From Deltaproteobacteria bacterium (lineage in GTDB: Bacteria > Desulfobacterota_B > Binatia > UBA9968), in contig JAPUHZ010000394.1 of assembly GCA_027297485.1 (NCBI GenBank), forward strand, positions 1 through 12,382: a stretch of DNA of 12,382 nt, read 5' to 3'. The position numbers and the translations under genes are program-made. This document shows, piece after piece, positions 1 to 6,290 of the stretch; the stretch's first letter is position 1, and each line of letters starts with the position of its first letter. Under the pieces are notes generated by a model that made no database searches, had not been told where the DNA came from, and saw nothing but the letters and a program-made list of their open reading frames with translations.

Positions 1-133
1 GAAGAGATCGCGCGACGGCTAGGTAGGCTCCGACTAACTGGTTGAAGCGTCCGACAAGAGTAACCCGACTTATTCTCCGTAACCTGATTAACCCACCGTT
101 TTTAAGCCCTCTCTTTTTTTGCCGCAGAATAAC
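1..133. other. Non-coding left edge
   Basis: No credible coding region, RNA gene or strong hairpin is visible in this stretch. It is fairly AT-rich towards the right, with a T-run near 113-120, and ends at the C that flanks the MITE-like element. It may be the tail of a feature lying outside the window. Confidence 0.4.
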
Positions 134-317
134 TAATACAAACGCAGTAAGTAAGCTTACATTGCCTCGGTGGAAGGAGCCTTCAGGCCGAGGGAAAGGG
201 GGGTGATTCTTCCTACCGTCTGGGCCTGCACCAATCCTCACGTTCGGTTCCCTCGTCCTTCAGTCTCCTTCCCCTCGGAATAGCCTCAATGTAACAAATT
301 TAAATACGTTTGTATTA
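134..317 (+). mobile_element. MITE-like element, copy 1 (TA-flanked, inverted terminal repeats)
   Basis: The 180-bp body (136-315) begins ATACAAACG and ends CGTTTGTAT, a perfect 9-bp inverted repeat. It is bounded by TA on each side (134-135 and 316-317), with C at 133 and G at 318. An empty site would therefore read CTAG. A second copy in opposite orientation lies at 7224-7442 and is highly similar along its length, apart from a 35-nt internal segment missing here. The interior has a strong hairpin at 165-193 (CCTCGG paired with CCGAGG, enclosing GAAGG paired with CCTTC). There is no transposase, so it is non-autonomous. A TA duplication inside CTAG is the known target habit of IS630-family elements; assigning this copy to that family is inference. 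It ends 3 bases beyond the stop codon of the minus-strand gene at 321-593. Confidence 0.85.
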
Positions 318-320
318 GCT

Positions 321-593
321 TCATGTTTTCCGAAATCGGCTTCGGACGAGTTGCTTGAGATAGGGATATCCGTCCTTTCCCGCAAGGAAGGTTCCGATAA
401 GGAATACTCCCCAGCCGATTGCCCAAACAGCAATTGCGATACTTGCCTTTGCTTCAAATGAAACCGGCAAAAACGGGATCACGAAATAAAGCACGAAGAC
501 ACTAAAACTTGTAGCCATGAGCCCTATGCCTATCCAAAACGCCCGTCCTTTTGGATAGGCAGGGTTCGTGTCAGCTTTTTGCATCGGGTCCAT
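321..593 (-). CDS. Small two-helix membrane protein
   Basis: A 90-residue protein with a hydrophilic N-terminus and two hydrophobic segments, about residues 19-43 and 49-69, ending in a basic tail (VRSRFRKT). The first helix ends with a VIPFLP motif and the second is followed by AGKDGYPYLK. This layout resembles small 'transporter suffix domain' proteins (a match from memory). No function can be assigned. The ATG at 593 has no clear Shine-Dalgarno; a second ATG at 584 is possible and equally unsupported. The stop codon at 321-323 almost abuts MITE copy 1, so the element lies just downstream. A 7-bp inverted repeat (610-616 and 645-651) sits upstream and could be regulatory. Confidence 0.65.
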   Translation of the reverse strand: MDPMQKADTNPAYPKGRAFWIGIGLMATSFSVFVLYFVIPFLPVSFEAKASIAIAVWAIGWGVFLIGTFLAGKDGYPYLKQLVRSRFRKT

Positions 594-609
594 GGAACAA
601 GCAGCTGGT

Positions 610-651
610 TATCGCAATCTCAAATGTTTTCAAGACAGAGTGAATGCGATA
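610..651. repeat. 7-bp inverted repeat upstream of the small membrane gene
   Basis: TATCGCA at 610-616 is mirrored by TGCGATA at 645-651 with 28 bases between. It lies between the start of the minus-strand membrane protein gene and the tRNA-derived fragment. It could be a regulator site or an integrase arm site, or be chance. Confidence 0.25.
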
Positions 652-656
652 ATTAT

Positions 657-700
657 CCGTAATCGGCAGGTCGCCGGTTCGAGCCGGGCGGGTGGCCCCA
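657..700 (+). other. 3' fragment of a tRNA-Thr gene (possible att-site remnant)
   Basis: The sequence fits the tRNA 3' half: anticodon-loop end GTAA, 3' anticodon strand TCGGC, variable loop AGGTC, T-arm GCCGG-TTCGAGC-CGGGC, acceptor strand GGGTGGC, discriminator C, then CCA at 698-700. TGTAATCGGCAGGTCGCCGG is typical of bacterial tRNA-Thr(TGT), and the match breaks off inside the anticodon loop near 657. The 5' half is absent: nothing upstream could pair as GCCACCC or form a D-arm. The T-stem has one mismatch, consistent with a decayed copy. A tRNA piece running from the anticodon loop to the 3' end is the usual footprint of tyrosine-integrase attachment sites. No integrase is present in the window, so the att interpretation is inference. 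Confidence 0.7.
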
Positions 701-891
701 GTCACCTAACTAACAAAAATACAAAAAAATGGCACAGTGGCAATTAATTGCAGTCTATATTATCACCACCATGGTTTTTAAAAGCCATCTAGTATCCCAG
801 CAAACAGAAAAAACCTTAGCAAAAAAGCCGTTGTTTTCCTCTATCGGGAGAATACGCTTCGCTTGGCATAGTTTATGCTCAATCATCGAGT
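701..891. other. AT-rich stretch without a supported gene
   Basis: AT-rich DNA between the tRNA fragment and the tentative small ORF at 892. An open frame at 729-959 encodes a protein with no recognisable domain and poor start context, and I do not accept it. No convincing promoter pair or terminator was seen. Confidence 0.35.
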
Positions 892-1023
892 ATGGGAAAT
901 CTAGCCCAACTAAACCAGATGCCAGGTCAGTCTTCCGACGACACGGAGCATGGATCTAATAAAGGCGCAGCCGTGCTTTTTGCCGTTGTTGGGGCAATCG
1001 TATTATTCCTCATATTGGCCTGA
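892..1023 (+). CDS. Tentative 43-aa protein with one C-terminal membrane helix
   Basis: ATG at 892 opens a 43-codon frame ending at TGA 1021-1023. The first 25 residues are polar (GNLAQLNQMPGQSSDDTEHG), and residues 25-43 are a continuous hydrophobic stretch (GAAVLFAVVGAIVLFLILA) reaching the C-terminus. That is a single-helix, tail-anchored-like layout. There is no good Shine-Dalgarno (only TCGAG before the start) and no neighbour that suggests a role. The hydrophobic run of exactly membrane-spanning length is the only argument that the ORF is real. It converges with the ubiD-family gene on the opposite strand. Confidence 0.3.
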   Translation: MGNLAQLNQMPGQSSDDTEHGSNKGAAVLFAVVGAIVLFLILA

Positions 1024-1092
1024 GATCCCCGACCGCGTACAGGGTGCCACAACGCCTAACTAGAAGACGTGCCTAAAAGCTTGGCCACACGC

Positions 1093-2712
1093 TCAGGTTT
1101 TGGTCCGGCGGCTTTTTAGTTTCTCTCCGGTCCGGAGATAATCCCCCTGCACGGCCAGGCGCGCCTCTTCTTCCAACTCCTCGTCCCAATCGCCCAGAGA
1201 ATAACCGTACCACGGGGGCTTGGGGGAGAGCGGGGGGAGCCCCAAATCCTCCCATATCGCCCTGGCCTTTTCCATAAACTCCCGCTTGGGCAGAGAGATC
1301 GGCGGGAAAGGCTCGCGCAGGATGGCGTTGATGAGAAGGGCCGACTCATCAGCCGTACGTGTCTCCACCGGCCGGTCGTCGCGACCGAACGGCGGACCAT
1401 GTCCACGCTCACGGCCGGTAAGGATTTGAACGTCTTTGTGCGGCATAGAACGGTAACTGATCGCCCACATGACCATGTCCATATCCCAGGGATCGATATC
1501 TTCATCTACCGCAACCAAAAATTTCCCCACTCCAGGATGGAAGGTTGCCGTTCCCATAAGGGCACGCCAAGTCTCGGCCTCGGTGGGCTTCTTCAATTGG
1601 ACCACAATGACCTTGCGCAGATTGGTCAAAGGCTCATGCATGGCGACCTGGACCACGCTCTTGATTCCTAGCTCCCCTCTTAAGAAACGCAGAAAAAGAG
1701 GTTCATAGCCCACCCTCTTGATGATGCTCGATTCACTGGGGGTCACCTGGCTCGTCCATGAGACCAGGATGGGATTTTTTTTACGCGTGATGCAGGTCAC
1801 CTCCATAAAAGGGTTCATCATCCGCGGGTGCATGTAACCGTGCGATTCTCCAAAAGGACCTTCGGGCTCTACATATTCCGTGGAGAGGCGTCCCTCGATG
1901 ACGATTTCAGCATCGGCCGGGACCTCCAGATCGACAGTTTGGCACTTCACTAGCCGGATCGGCTCGCCCACCAGGCCGCCGGCCACCGCCAGCTCATCGA
2001 CCCCGTAAGGGACCTTTTGCACCGCACCGTAAGAGACGACCGGCGGAGGACCAACGACAATCGCCGCCTCCAGGGGGATCTTACGCTCCTTGCATTTGGT
2101 CCAATGGGCTAGGACATGCTGTCCCGGGCCGGGAAAAATCCCTATGCGATCCAGAGCTTTTAGGTGGCCGCGGTAATTACCCATATTGCGAATTCCAGTC
2201 TCGGGATCCTTCGTGATCCAATGGCCGGCGGTAATAAAAGGGGCGCCGTCAAAACCGGGAGTAGAGATGGGGATCGGAAATTGCCCCACGCCTCCCGCTC
2301 GTTTAATCTCATCTTTTTTTTGGATGATCTCCTGGACTGCTCCACTTTTGATCAGAATCGGCGCTATGGGATTACGGAGGGCATGCTCCCATACCTGTCC
2401 GACATCTTCTATCGGGCAGTTTAAACCCGCAGCATAAATATACTTGGAGCCCGCCATGATCCCAACACCCACCGGGATATCGTAGCGATGCCCTTTTGCG
2501 TCAGTGACCCGCTCAAAGAGAAAACCGCGCCACTCTCTTTCCGCCAACCCGCCGCGATACTGCCAGCGCACCAGAGGGTGCATCTCCGTATCTTTGTTGA
2601 TCTCCCGGCTAACCCGGATCAGCAACCCTTCCCGTTCCAGGGCAGCCACGTGGTCATGGAGATCCGCATATCCCCGCTCCGGCCTTTTAGCTTTTTCCGC
2701 TGTCTTTGCCAT
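1093..2712 (-). CDS. UbiD-family (prenylated-FMN) decarboxylase
   Basis: A 539-residue protein of normal UbiD length. UbiD enzymes reversibly decarboxylate aromatic or alpha,beta-unsaturated acids with prenylated FMN made by UbiX; no UbiX gene is present here. Visible family features are TPGFDGAPFITAG (151-163), MGNYRG with R181, VIEGRLS (271-277), EGPFGE with E284 and E289 near the position of the family's catalytic acidic pair, and the later block VDEDIDPWDMDMVMWA. Mapping R181/E284/E289 onto the Arg-Glu-Glu triad is from memory of the family. The start at 2712 is supported by AAGGAG seven bases upstream. It is the last gene of a minus-strand run with the cupin dioxygenase and the diiron-type protein, 77 nt after the cupin stop. 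Context points to an aromatic acid substrate rather than ubiquinone synthesis, but the substrate is unknown. Confidence 0.92.
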   Translation of the reverse strand: MAKTAEKAKRPERGYADLHDHVAALEREGLLIRVSREINKDTEMHPLVRWQYRGGLAEREWRGFLFERVTDAKGHRYDIPVGVGIMAGSKYIYAAGLNCPIEDVGQVWEHALRNPIAPILIKSGAVQEIIQKKDEIKRAGGVGQFPIPISTPGFDGAPFITAGHWITKDPETGIRNMGNYRGHLKALDRIGIFPGPGQHVLAHWTKCKERKIPLEAAIVVGPPPVVSYGAVQKVPYGVDELAVAGGLVGEPIRLVKCQTVDLEVPADAEIVIEGRLSTEYVEPEGPFGESHGYMHPRMMNPFMEVTCITRKKNPILVSWTSQVTPSESSIIKRVGYEPLFLRFLRGELGIKSVVQVAMHEPLTNLRKVIVVQLKKPTEAETWRALMGTATFHPGVGKFLVAVDEDIDPWDMDMVMWAISYRSMPHKDVQILTGRERGHGPPFGRDDRPVETRTADESALLINAILREPFPPISLPKREFMEKARAIWEDLGLPPLSPKPPWYGYSLGDWDEELEEEARLAVQGDYLRTGEKLKSRRTKT

Positions 2713-2789
2713 TTATGGTCTCCTTCAAGTTTCGAAGATTATAGAGTGTGTCTCGAATTGTCTTGGAGGGCCGAACCCCTCTTGCGTTG
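2713..2789 (-). promoter_or_regulatory. Leader between cupin and ubiD-family genes, with hairpin and possible internal promoter
   Basis: On the minus strand this spacer carries GAGGG-GTTCGG-CCCTC, a 5-bp stem closed by a UUCG-like loop, with no U-tract after it, so it is not a clear terminator. A TATAAT hexamer lies at 2743-2738 (minus strand), with only a weak -35 candidate (AAGACA, 15-nt spacing). The spacer ends with AAGGAG, the ribosome-binding site of the UbiD-family gene. It could adjust the amount of decarboxylase relative to the two upstream genes. Confidence 0.3.
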
Positions 2790-3890
2790 CTATTCCCCTT
2801 TCTGTACCGCAGGCACAGAGGGGGGCTCCACCGCACAGAGAGAGTTCTCCGGCTCCTCCCGGTACAACCCGAAGGCCTCCAGAACAGGAATATCGTTGAC
2901 CGAGAATAAGATTGCCTCATCGCTCTTCGACCGGTTGACATGCTCATGCCAGGCCCAATTGGGGACCGTGAAAGAGTCGTGCTTTTCCCATTCTAAAGCC
3001 TTCCCGCCTACCATCGTTGTACCCTCACCGCGCACCACGAAGTACATGGCGCTGGAAGTATGACGATGTCTCTTGGTTCGCTCTCCCGGCCTGAGCATTT
3101 GTATCCAGCAGGCCATCGTAGCCAACGTTGGGCCTCCCGTCATGGGATTGACGTACTCCATGGAGATGCCATCGTAAGGGCTTCCCGATGTTTTGGCCAG
3201 CGCCTTAAGTCGTGCCTCGGTATCTTTCCAGCGGTACCTCATGGGAAAACTCTCTTTTTTGGGCTGCTCCCAGGTCGGTCGCACCGAAGCGGCCCGGGTC
3301 TGCAGGTATTCGCCTTCACCTTCCCTGATAGCCTGGACCTTGTTGCCCGGATAAGGCTCATAAAAAGGGACGTTGAGGCCGAGCACGAGCGGCACATCGA
3401 GGGCATCCAGCCAAATCGTACTTTCGTTGCTGGGGTTGTGGTGATCGTGCCAGGTCCACTTCGGGGTGAGAATGAGGTCGTAGTCCTCCATCGGGCAGAT
3501 CTCACCATCGACTGCCGTATAGACCTTCCCATCTCCCTTGATAACGAACCGTATGGCCGCCATTGTGTGCCGGTGGGCCCAGGCCACCTCGCCGGGTTTG
3601 ATGATCTGAATCCCCATAAGCAACGTATGGGTTGTTCCATGTCCGTCCAGTCCTGGATTATTAAACAACAGGCTGCGCCGCGCGGTATAGCTCTCCGGCA
3701 GGGCATCGCACGCCTCGATTAACTTGGGATAGACCGTATCCCATTTCCAGATATAGGGATCCCCTTTGGGACGCGGCCCGCCAATGGCCTTTACCAACAG
3801 GTCCTCGTATTGCCATTGACCACGCATATGGAGCCGGCTCAGCTCCTCGTCAAAACCCTTGAGGTCTTTCTTCCTCTCAGGCTGTGCCAT
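2790..3890 (-). CDS. Gentisate/salicylate 1,2-dioxygenase-like bicupin
   Basis: A 366-residue protein with two cupin domains, in the length range of gentisate 1,2-dioxygenase. These Fe(II) enzymes cleave gentisate-type rings with O2. Cupin 1 has WAHRHT (H106, H108) and WTWHDHH (H148, H150, H151), with WLDALDVPLVL following as in the family. Cupin 2 has KRHRHT (H275, H277) and WAWHEHV (H315, H317). Both barrels therefore keep the His-x-His and later His metal ligands; many gentisate dioxygenases use only one barrel. The start at 3890 lies two bases after the stop of the upstream gene, and its Shine-Dalgarno (GGGGGAG) is within that gene's last codons, so translation is probably coupled. The substrate could be gentisate, salicylate, 1-hydroxy-2-naphthoate or another hydroxylated aromatic acid. 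Confidence 0.88.
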   Translation of the reverse strand: MAQPERKKDLKGFDEELSRLHMRGQWQYEDLLVKAIGGPRPKGDPYIWKWDTVYPKLIEACDALPESYTARRSLLFNNPGLDGHGTTHTLLMGIQIIKPGEVAWAHRHTMAAIRFVIKGDGKVYTAVDGEICPMEDYDLILTPKWTWHDHHNPSNESTIWLDALDVPLVLGLNVPFYEPYPGNKVQAIREGEGEYLQTRAASVRPTWEQPKKESFPMRYRWKDTEARLKALAKTSGSPYDGISMEYVNPMTGGPTLATMACWIQMLRPGERTKRHRHTSSAMYFVVRGEGTTMVGGKALEWEKHDSFTVPNWAWHEHVNRSKSDEAILFSVNDIPVLEAFGLYREEPENSLCAVEPPSVPAVQKGE

Positions 3891-3892
3891 AC

Positions 3893-4603
3893 CTAGACTC
3901 CCCCTTTTGAATTATTTTCTACACCGGCTTCATAGATCCCATCCAGATAGATCTTCCACGCCATCAGCGATTCTTCAGCAGCTCGAATAGCCGCCTCTCT
4001 CTCAGCTTCGGTGCGCAGATATTTCTCCATAAGGCGGATCGAACCATCCCCATGGATTTGATCCACTGAGTCGTGGAGAACCCAGAACTCCACATCGTCC
4101 CGGGAGAGCTTGAGCTGGCGCATCCACCTCTCCGCCTCCAGCGCGGAGAAATTACCACAGTCCGGGTTGTTCGACATCTCCAGGACCGCCTTTGCCGCCA
4201 CCCCTTCGTACCAGGTGCGGTTCTTGGTGAGAGTCTCCCAGGCATGAAGCGCTACCACGGTCGTGGACAGAGGCTTGGCAGATTCAAGTTCCTCTCGACT
4301 TAGACTCAACCCTTTACCCAAACGGAGGATGAGGTCAAAGTGGGCATGGCCTTCCAATGCCTCCTCCTCATAGAGATTTTCGGTAACGATCAATTTCCGA
4401 ATCTCCACGTGTTGACAATTGCCCACCACATAGGCCCAGCAGCGCCGGCTGTGGCGGGTAAAGACCCCCCACTGCTGCACCAAGACCCGTGCCCCCCTAA
4501 CCGTAAGCTGATCCTTGGAATAGGCAGGCCATTTAAGGTTGAGCTGACAATCAGCGACGATCTTGCTGAGGGTTTGTGAAAAAGAGGATTTTTGCTGGCT
4601 CAT
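3893..4603 (-). CDS. Heme-oxygenase-like diiron (CADD/PqqC/TenA-fold) protein
   Basis: A 236-residue, mostly helical protein. Features in order: E75 and E79-E81 in TENLYEEE, GHAHFDL with H86 and H88, E142 in AVLEMS, and HDSVDQIH with H177, D181 and H184. This matches the ligand pattern of heme-oxygenase-like diiron proteins such as CADD (Glu, His, Glu, then His-x3-Asp-x2-His). Such proteins oxidise diverse substrates with O2, or act as PqqC-like oxidases; the class also includes annotations such as 'iron-containing redox enzyme'. The reaction is not predictable. It is the first gene of the operon. The ATG at 4603 is preceded by AAAGGA about 10 bases upstream. A possible promoter and operator-like repeats lie at 4661-4708. 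Its linkage to a cupin dioxygenase and a UbiD enzyme suggests a role on an aromatic acid. Confidence 0.75.
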   Translation of the reverse strand: MSQQKSSFSQTLSKIVADCQLNLKWPAYSKDQLTVRGARVLVQQWGVFTRHSRRCWAYVVGNCQHVEIRKLIVTENLYEEEALEGHAHFDLILRLGKGLSLSREELESAKPLSTTVVALHAWETLTKNRTWYEGVAAKAVLEMSNNPDCGNFSALEAERWMRQLKLSRDDVEFWVLHDSVDQIHGDGSIRLMEKYLRTEAEREAAIRAAEESLMAWKIYLDGIYEAGVENNSKGGV

Positions 4604-4660
4604 GTTCGAGGGTTCCTTTCTTTAGGCAAGCGCGCTAATTTCCGCTTTCAGACGTTCTTA

Positions 4661-4708
4661 AGCCTTATAGGCTCGGGGAATATCATTTGTCCAGATGCTG
4701 GTGCCAGC
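4661..4708 (-). promoter_or_regulatory. Candidate promoter and operator repeats for the diiron/cupin/UbiD operon
   Basis: On the minus strand, TGGACA (4693-4688) and TATAAG (4669-4664) are 18 bp apart, each 5 of 6 to the sigma-70 consensus. The -10 overlaps an inverted repeat AGCCT-TAT-AGGCT (4661-4673). A second palindrome, GCTGG-TG-CCAGC (4697-4708), lies just upstream of the -35. The arrangement would fit a repressor site on the -10 and an activator site upstream, but no regulator gene is adjacent. Confidence 0.4.
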
Positions 4709-4744
4709 CTATAAACTTTTTTTGGCCTTAATCAAGTTATATCA

Positions 4745-4841
4745 ACCACGGGGTTTGGACCCCGCGGTCGACCAAAGGGGAGAGATGCCGCTTCTCCCCT
4801 TTGGAAACCCCATCGGCTTTGTGCCCGCGGCAAGCCGCGGG
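4745..4841 (-). terminator. Three tandem hairpins downstream of the hydrolase gene
   Basis: Hairpin A, 4745-4768: ten-base arms ACCACGGGGT/ACCCCGCGGT with one mismatch. Hairpin B, 4772-4804: perfect 12-bp arms CCAAAGGGGAGA/TCTCCCCTTTGG. Hairpin C, 4824-4841: perfect 8-bp arms CCCGCGGC/GCCGCGGG with an AA loop. They start 12 nt past the hydrolase stop (reading leftwards) and lie between two genes of the same direction. They lack strong U-tracts, so they may end transcription, protect the mRNA 3' end, or be members of a dispersed palindromic repeat family. Confidence 0.55.
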
Positions 4842-4853
4842 GTATGATAATAA

Positions 4854-5678
4854 TCAAGCTCCAAGCAGTCGGGACACAGCCCGGTCGATGAAATCCTTTA
4901 AAACCGTGAAGTAAGCGTGCCCGCCTACGATGTAAGTGTCGTTATGGTGTGCGCCGCGAATCGTGTAGAACTCCTTCGGCTCAAGGGCTGCTTCGAAAAC
5001 CTTTTTGCCCTGCGCGAAAGGCACCACGTCATCTCGATCGCCGTGTAAGACAAGCAGGGGGGCTTTCACTCTTGTGACTTTCTCCACCGTGTCATAACGG
5101 GTACGAAGGAAAGGGCCGATCGGAAGAAAGGGAAAGGCTGCCCGGGCCATCTCACGAATAGAAGCAAAGGGTGTCTCAAGGATGAGGGCTAAACACTCTT
5201 CACGTGTAGCTAGCTCTGCAGCTACAGCCGCCCCTAAGGAACGACCGAAAAAGACGACCCTTTTGGGGTCAACATCCTCTCTGGTGCGTAGATATTTGAG
5301 CGCTGCCTCCCCGTCCATGTAGGTCCCCTCCTCCGAAACTCTGCCCTGGCTCCGACCATAGCCGCGGTAGTCAAAAATAAAGATGTTGATCTTAAGCTTT
5401 TCGTGAAGGAGCTTGAGGTTATCGAGGCGATGACTGATATTGCCTGCATTGCCATGGGACCAGAGAAAGGTCGTCTTAGCGCCCGGATAGGGCACAAACC
5501 AACCGTTTAGGCGAATTCCATCACGGGTAGTAAAGAAGATATCGTCGAACGTAAGACCGATATCACGCGGGGTCTCGTCAATCGTGGCATGGGGATAAAA
5601 AATGAATTTTTCTTCCACCAGGCAGCCCCAGAACAAGAAAGACAAAAAAACCATCAAAGAAAGAAGGGCACTTCTCAC
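4854..5678 (-). CDS. BEM46/ABHD-like alpha/beta hydrolase, probably exported or lipid-anchored
   Basis: About 274 residues from the GTG at 5678. Numbered from that start, the nucleophile elbow GRSLGA holds S147, LHGDRDDVVP holds the likely acid D216, and GAHHND holds the likely base H245. An oxyanion-type SHGNAGN motif lies at 74-80, and FDYRGYGRS follows. These are hallmarks of BEM46-like serine hydrolases; the substrate is unknown. The N-terminus is a short signal peptide (MRSALLSLMVFLSFLFWGC) whose Cys could be a lipobox, although Phe-Trp-Gly-Cys is atypical. An ATG at 5723 would add 15 residues overlapping the upstream gene. I prefer GTG because it lies one base after the upstream stop and starts right at the signal peptide. 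It is probably co-transcribed with the LeuA-domain gene. Confidence 0.85.
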   Translation of the reverse strand: MRSALLSLMVFLSFLFWGCLVEEKFIFYPHATIDETPRDIGLTFDDIFFTTRDGIRLNGWFVPYPGAKTTFLWSHGNAGNISHRLDNLKLLHEKLKINIFIFDYRGYGRSQGRVSEEGTYMDGEAALKYLRTREDVDPKRVVFFGRSLGAAVAAELATREECLALILETPFASIREMARAAFPFLPIGPFLRTRYDTVEKVTRVKAPLLVLHGDRDDVVPFAQGKKVFEAALEPKEFYTIRGAHHNDTYIVGGHAYFTVLKDFIDRAVSRLLGA

Positions 5679-5679
5679 T

Positions 5680-6201
5680 TTAGTGCTTGTGCTCTCCCCT
5701 GAGCTTCCACTCCAGCCCGTCAATGAGGCACTCCACGCTGGCCTGAAGGATGTCCTCCGCTACTCCAACCGTTCCCCACCGCTCCTTGCCATCGGAAAAG
5801 ATCGCTAGGACTCGAACCACAGCCCCGGCTCTATTTTCCTCATCATCCTCAATCACCTCCCCGTGGTGCAACAAGCGCACATCAAACTCCTCTAGGCGGA
5901 CCTCGGAGAGCTGGGGGTAATGCTTTTCCAGGATCTTGCGCATGGCGTTGTCCATGGCATGGACCGGGCCTCGACCACTCGCGGCTACCAGTTGCTCATC
6001 CCCAAAGACCTCGATCAACACGGAGGCCTCGGTGCTGTTTCTCGCCCCCTCGGGAGCTTGGAAATCTACCTGATCATCGATTTTGCATCTTAAAACTCGA
6101 AAGGGATTGAGGTAATCCTCCCGCTGGCGGATCGACATAAGCTCGAATGAAGCCCAAGCGCCATCTAAGCGAAAAAAAACCTCCCTGAGATCTCTTTCCA
6201 T
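5680..6201 (-). CDS. Stand-alone LeuA allosteric (2-isopropylmalate/citramalate synthase regulatory) domain protein
   Basis: A 173-residue protein from the ATG at 6201, chosen because AGGAGGTG lies directly upstream (6213-6206). The next in-frame ATG, at 6279, lies upstream of the predicted promoter. The text matches the C-terminal region of citramalate synthase: WASFELM, then GRGPVHAMDNAMRKILEKHYP, EVRLEEFDVRLL, RWGTVGVAEDILQASVECLIDGLEWKL. That domain binds the end-product amino acid and controls the synthase. The DRE-TIM catalytic barrel is missing, and there is no remnant of it upstream, where a promoter and a divergent gene lie. It is therefore a free regulatory domain rather than a split gene. 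It could act in trans on a synthase encoded elsewhere or be a leucine/isoleucine sensor; both are inference. Confidence 0.85.
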   Translation of the reverse strand: MERDLREVFFRLDGAWASFELMSIRQREDYLNPFRVLRCKIDDQVDFQAPEGARNSTEASVLIEVFGDEQLVAASGRGPVHAMDNAMRKILEKHYPQLSEVRLEEFDVRLLHHGEVIEDDEENRAGAVVRVLAIFSDGKERWGTVGVAEDILQASVECLIDGLEWKLRGEHKH

Positions 6202-6250
6202 AAGACACCTCCTGTTAGATTGAGGAGCAACCCTTTTGAAAAACGGCCTT

Positions 6251-6279
6251 ATTATATCTCTCCCGGATAAAATGGCCAA
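6251..6279 (-). promoter_or_regulatory. Sigma-70-like promoter for the LeuA-domain gene
   Basis: Minus strand: -35 TTGGCC (6279-6274), 17-bp spacer, -10 TATAAT (6256-6251; perfect consensus). It is followed by the AGGAGGTG ribosome-binding site and the ATG at 6201. It lies back to back with the plus-strand promoter. Confidence 0.65.
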
Positions 6280-6290
6280 GACAAAAAATA

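Noticed and set aside
134..317. Group II intron 3' domain, suggested by CACGTTCGGTTC in the MITE
   Set aside because: The resemblance is limited to about a dozen bases. There is no domain V hairpin or reverse transcriptase, and inverted ends with TA flanks fit a MITE better.
625..700. A complete functional tRNA-Thr gene
   Set aside because: Upstream bases cannot form the 5' acceptor strand or D-arm, the anticodon loop is broken, and the T-stem has a mismatch.
729..959. 76-codon open frame after the tRNA fragment
   Set aside because: No recognisable domain, poor start context, composition unlike neighbouring genes, and overlap with the more protein-like small frame at 892-1023.
2488..3063. 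191-codon plus-strand frame over the UbiD and cupin genes
   Set aside because: It is antisense to two genes with clear family motifs and shows no domain of its own.
3060..3722. 220-codon plus-strand frame antisense to the bicupin gene
   Set aside because: The opposite strand encodes both cupin motifs; this frame mirrors its codon bias.
4697..4715. Sigma-54-type promoter (TGGCAC on the minus strand)
   Set aside because: The -24-like TGGCAC is present but the -12 element reads TCTGG instead of TTGCA/T, so the sigma-70-like pair is preferred.
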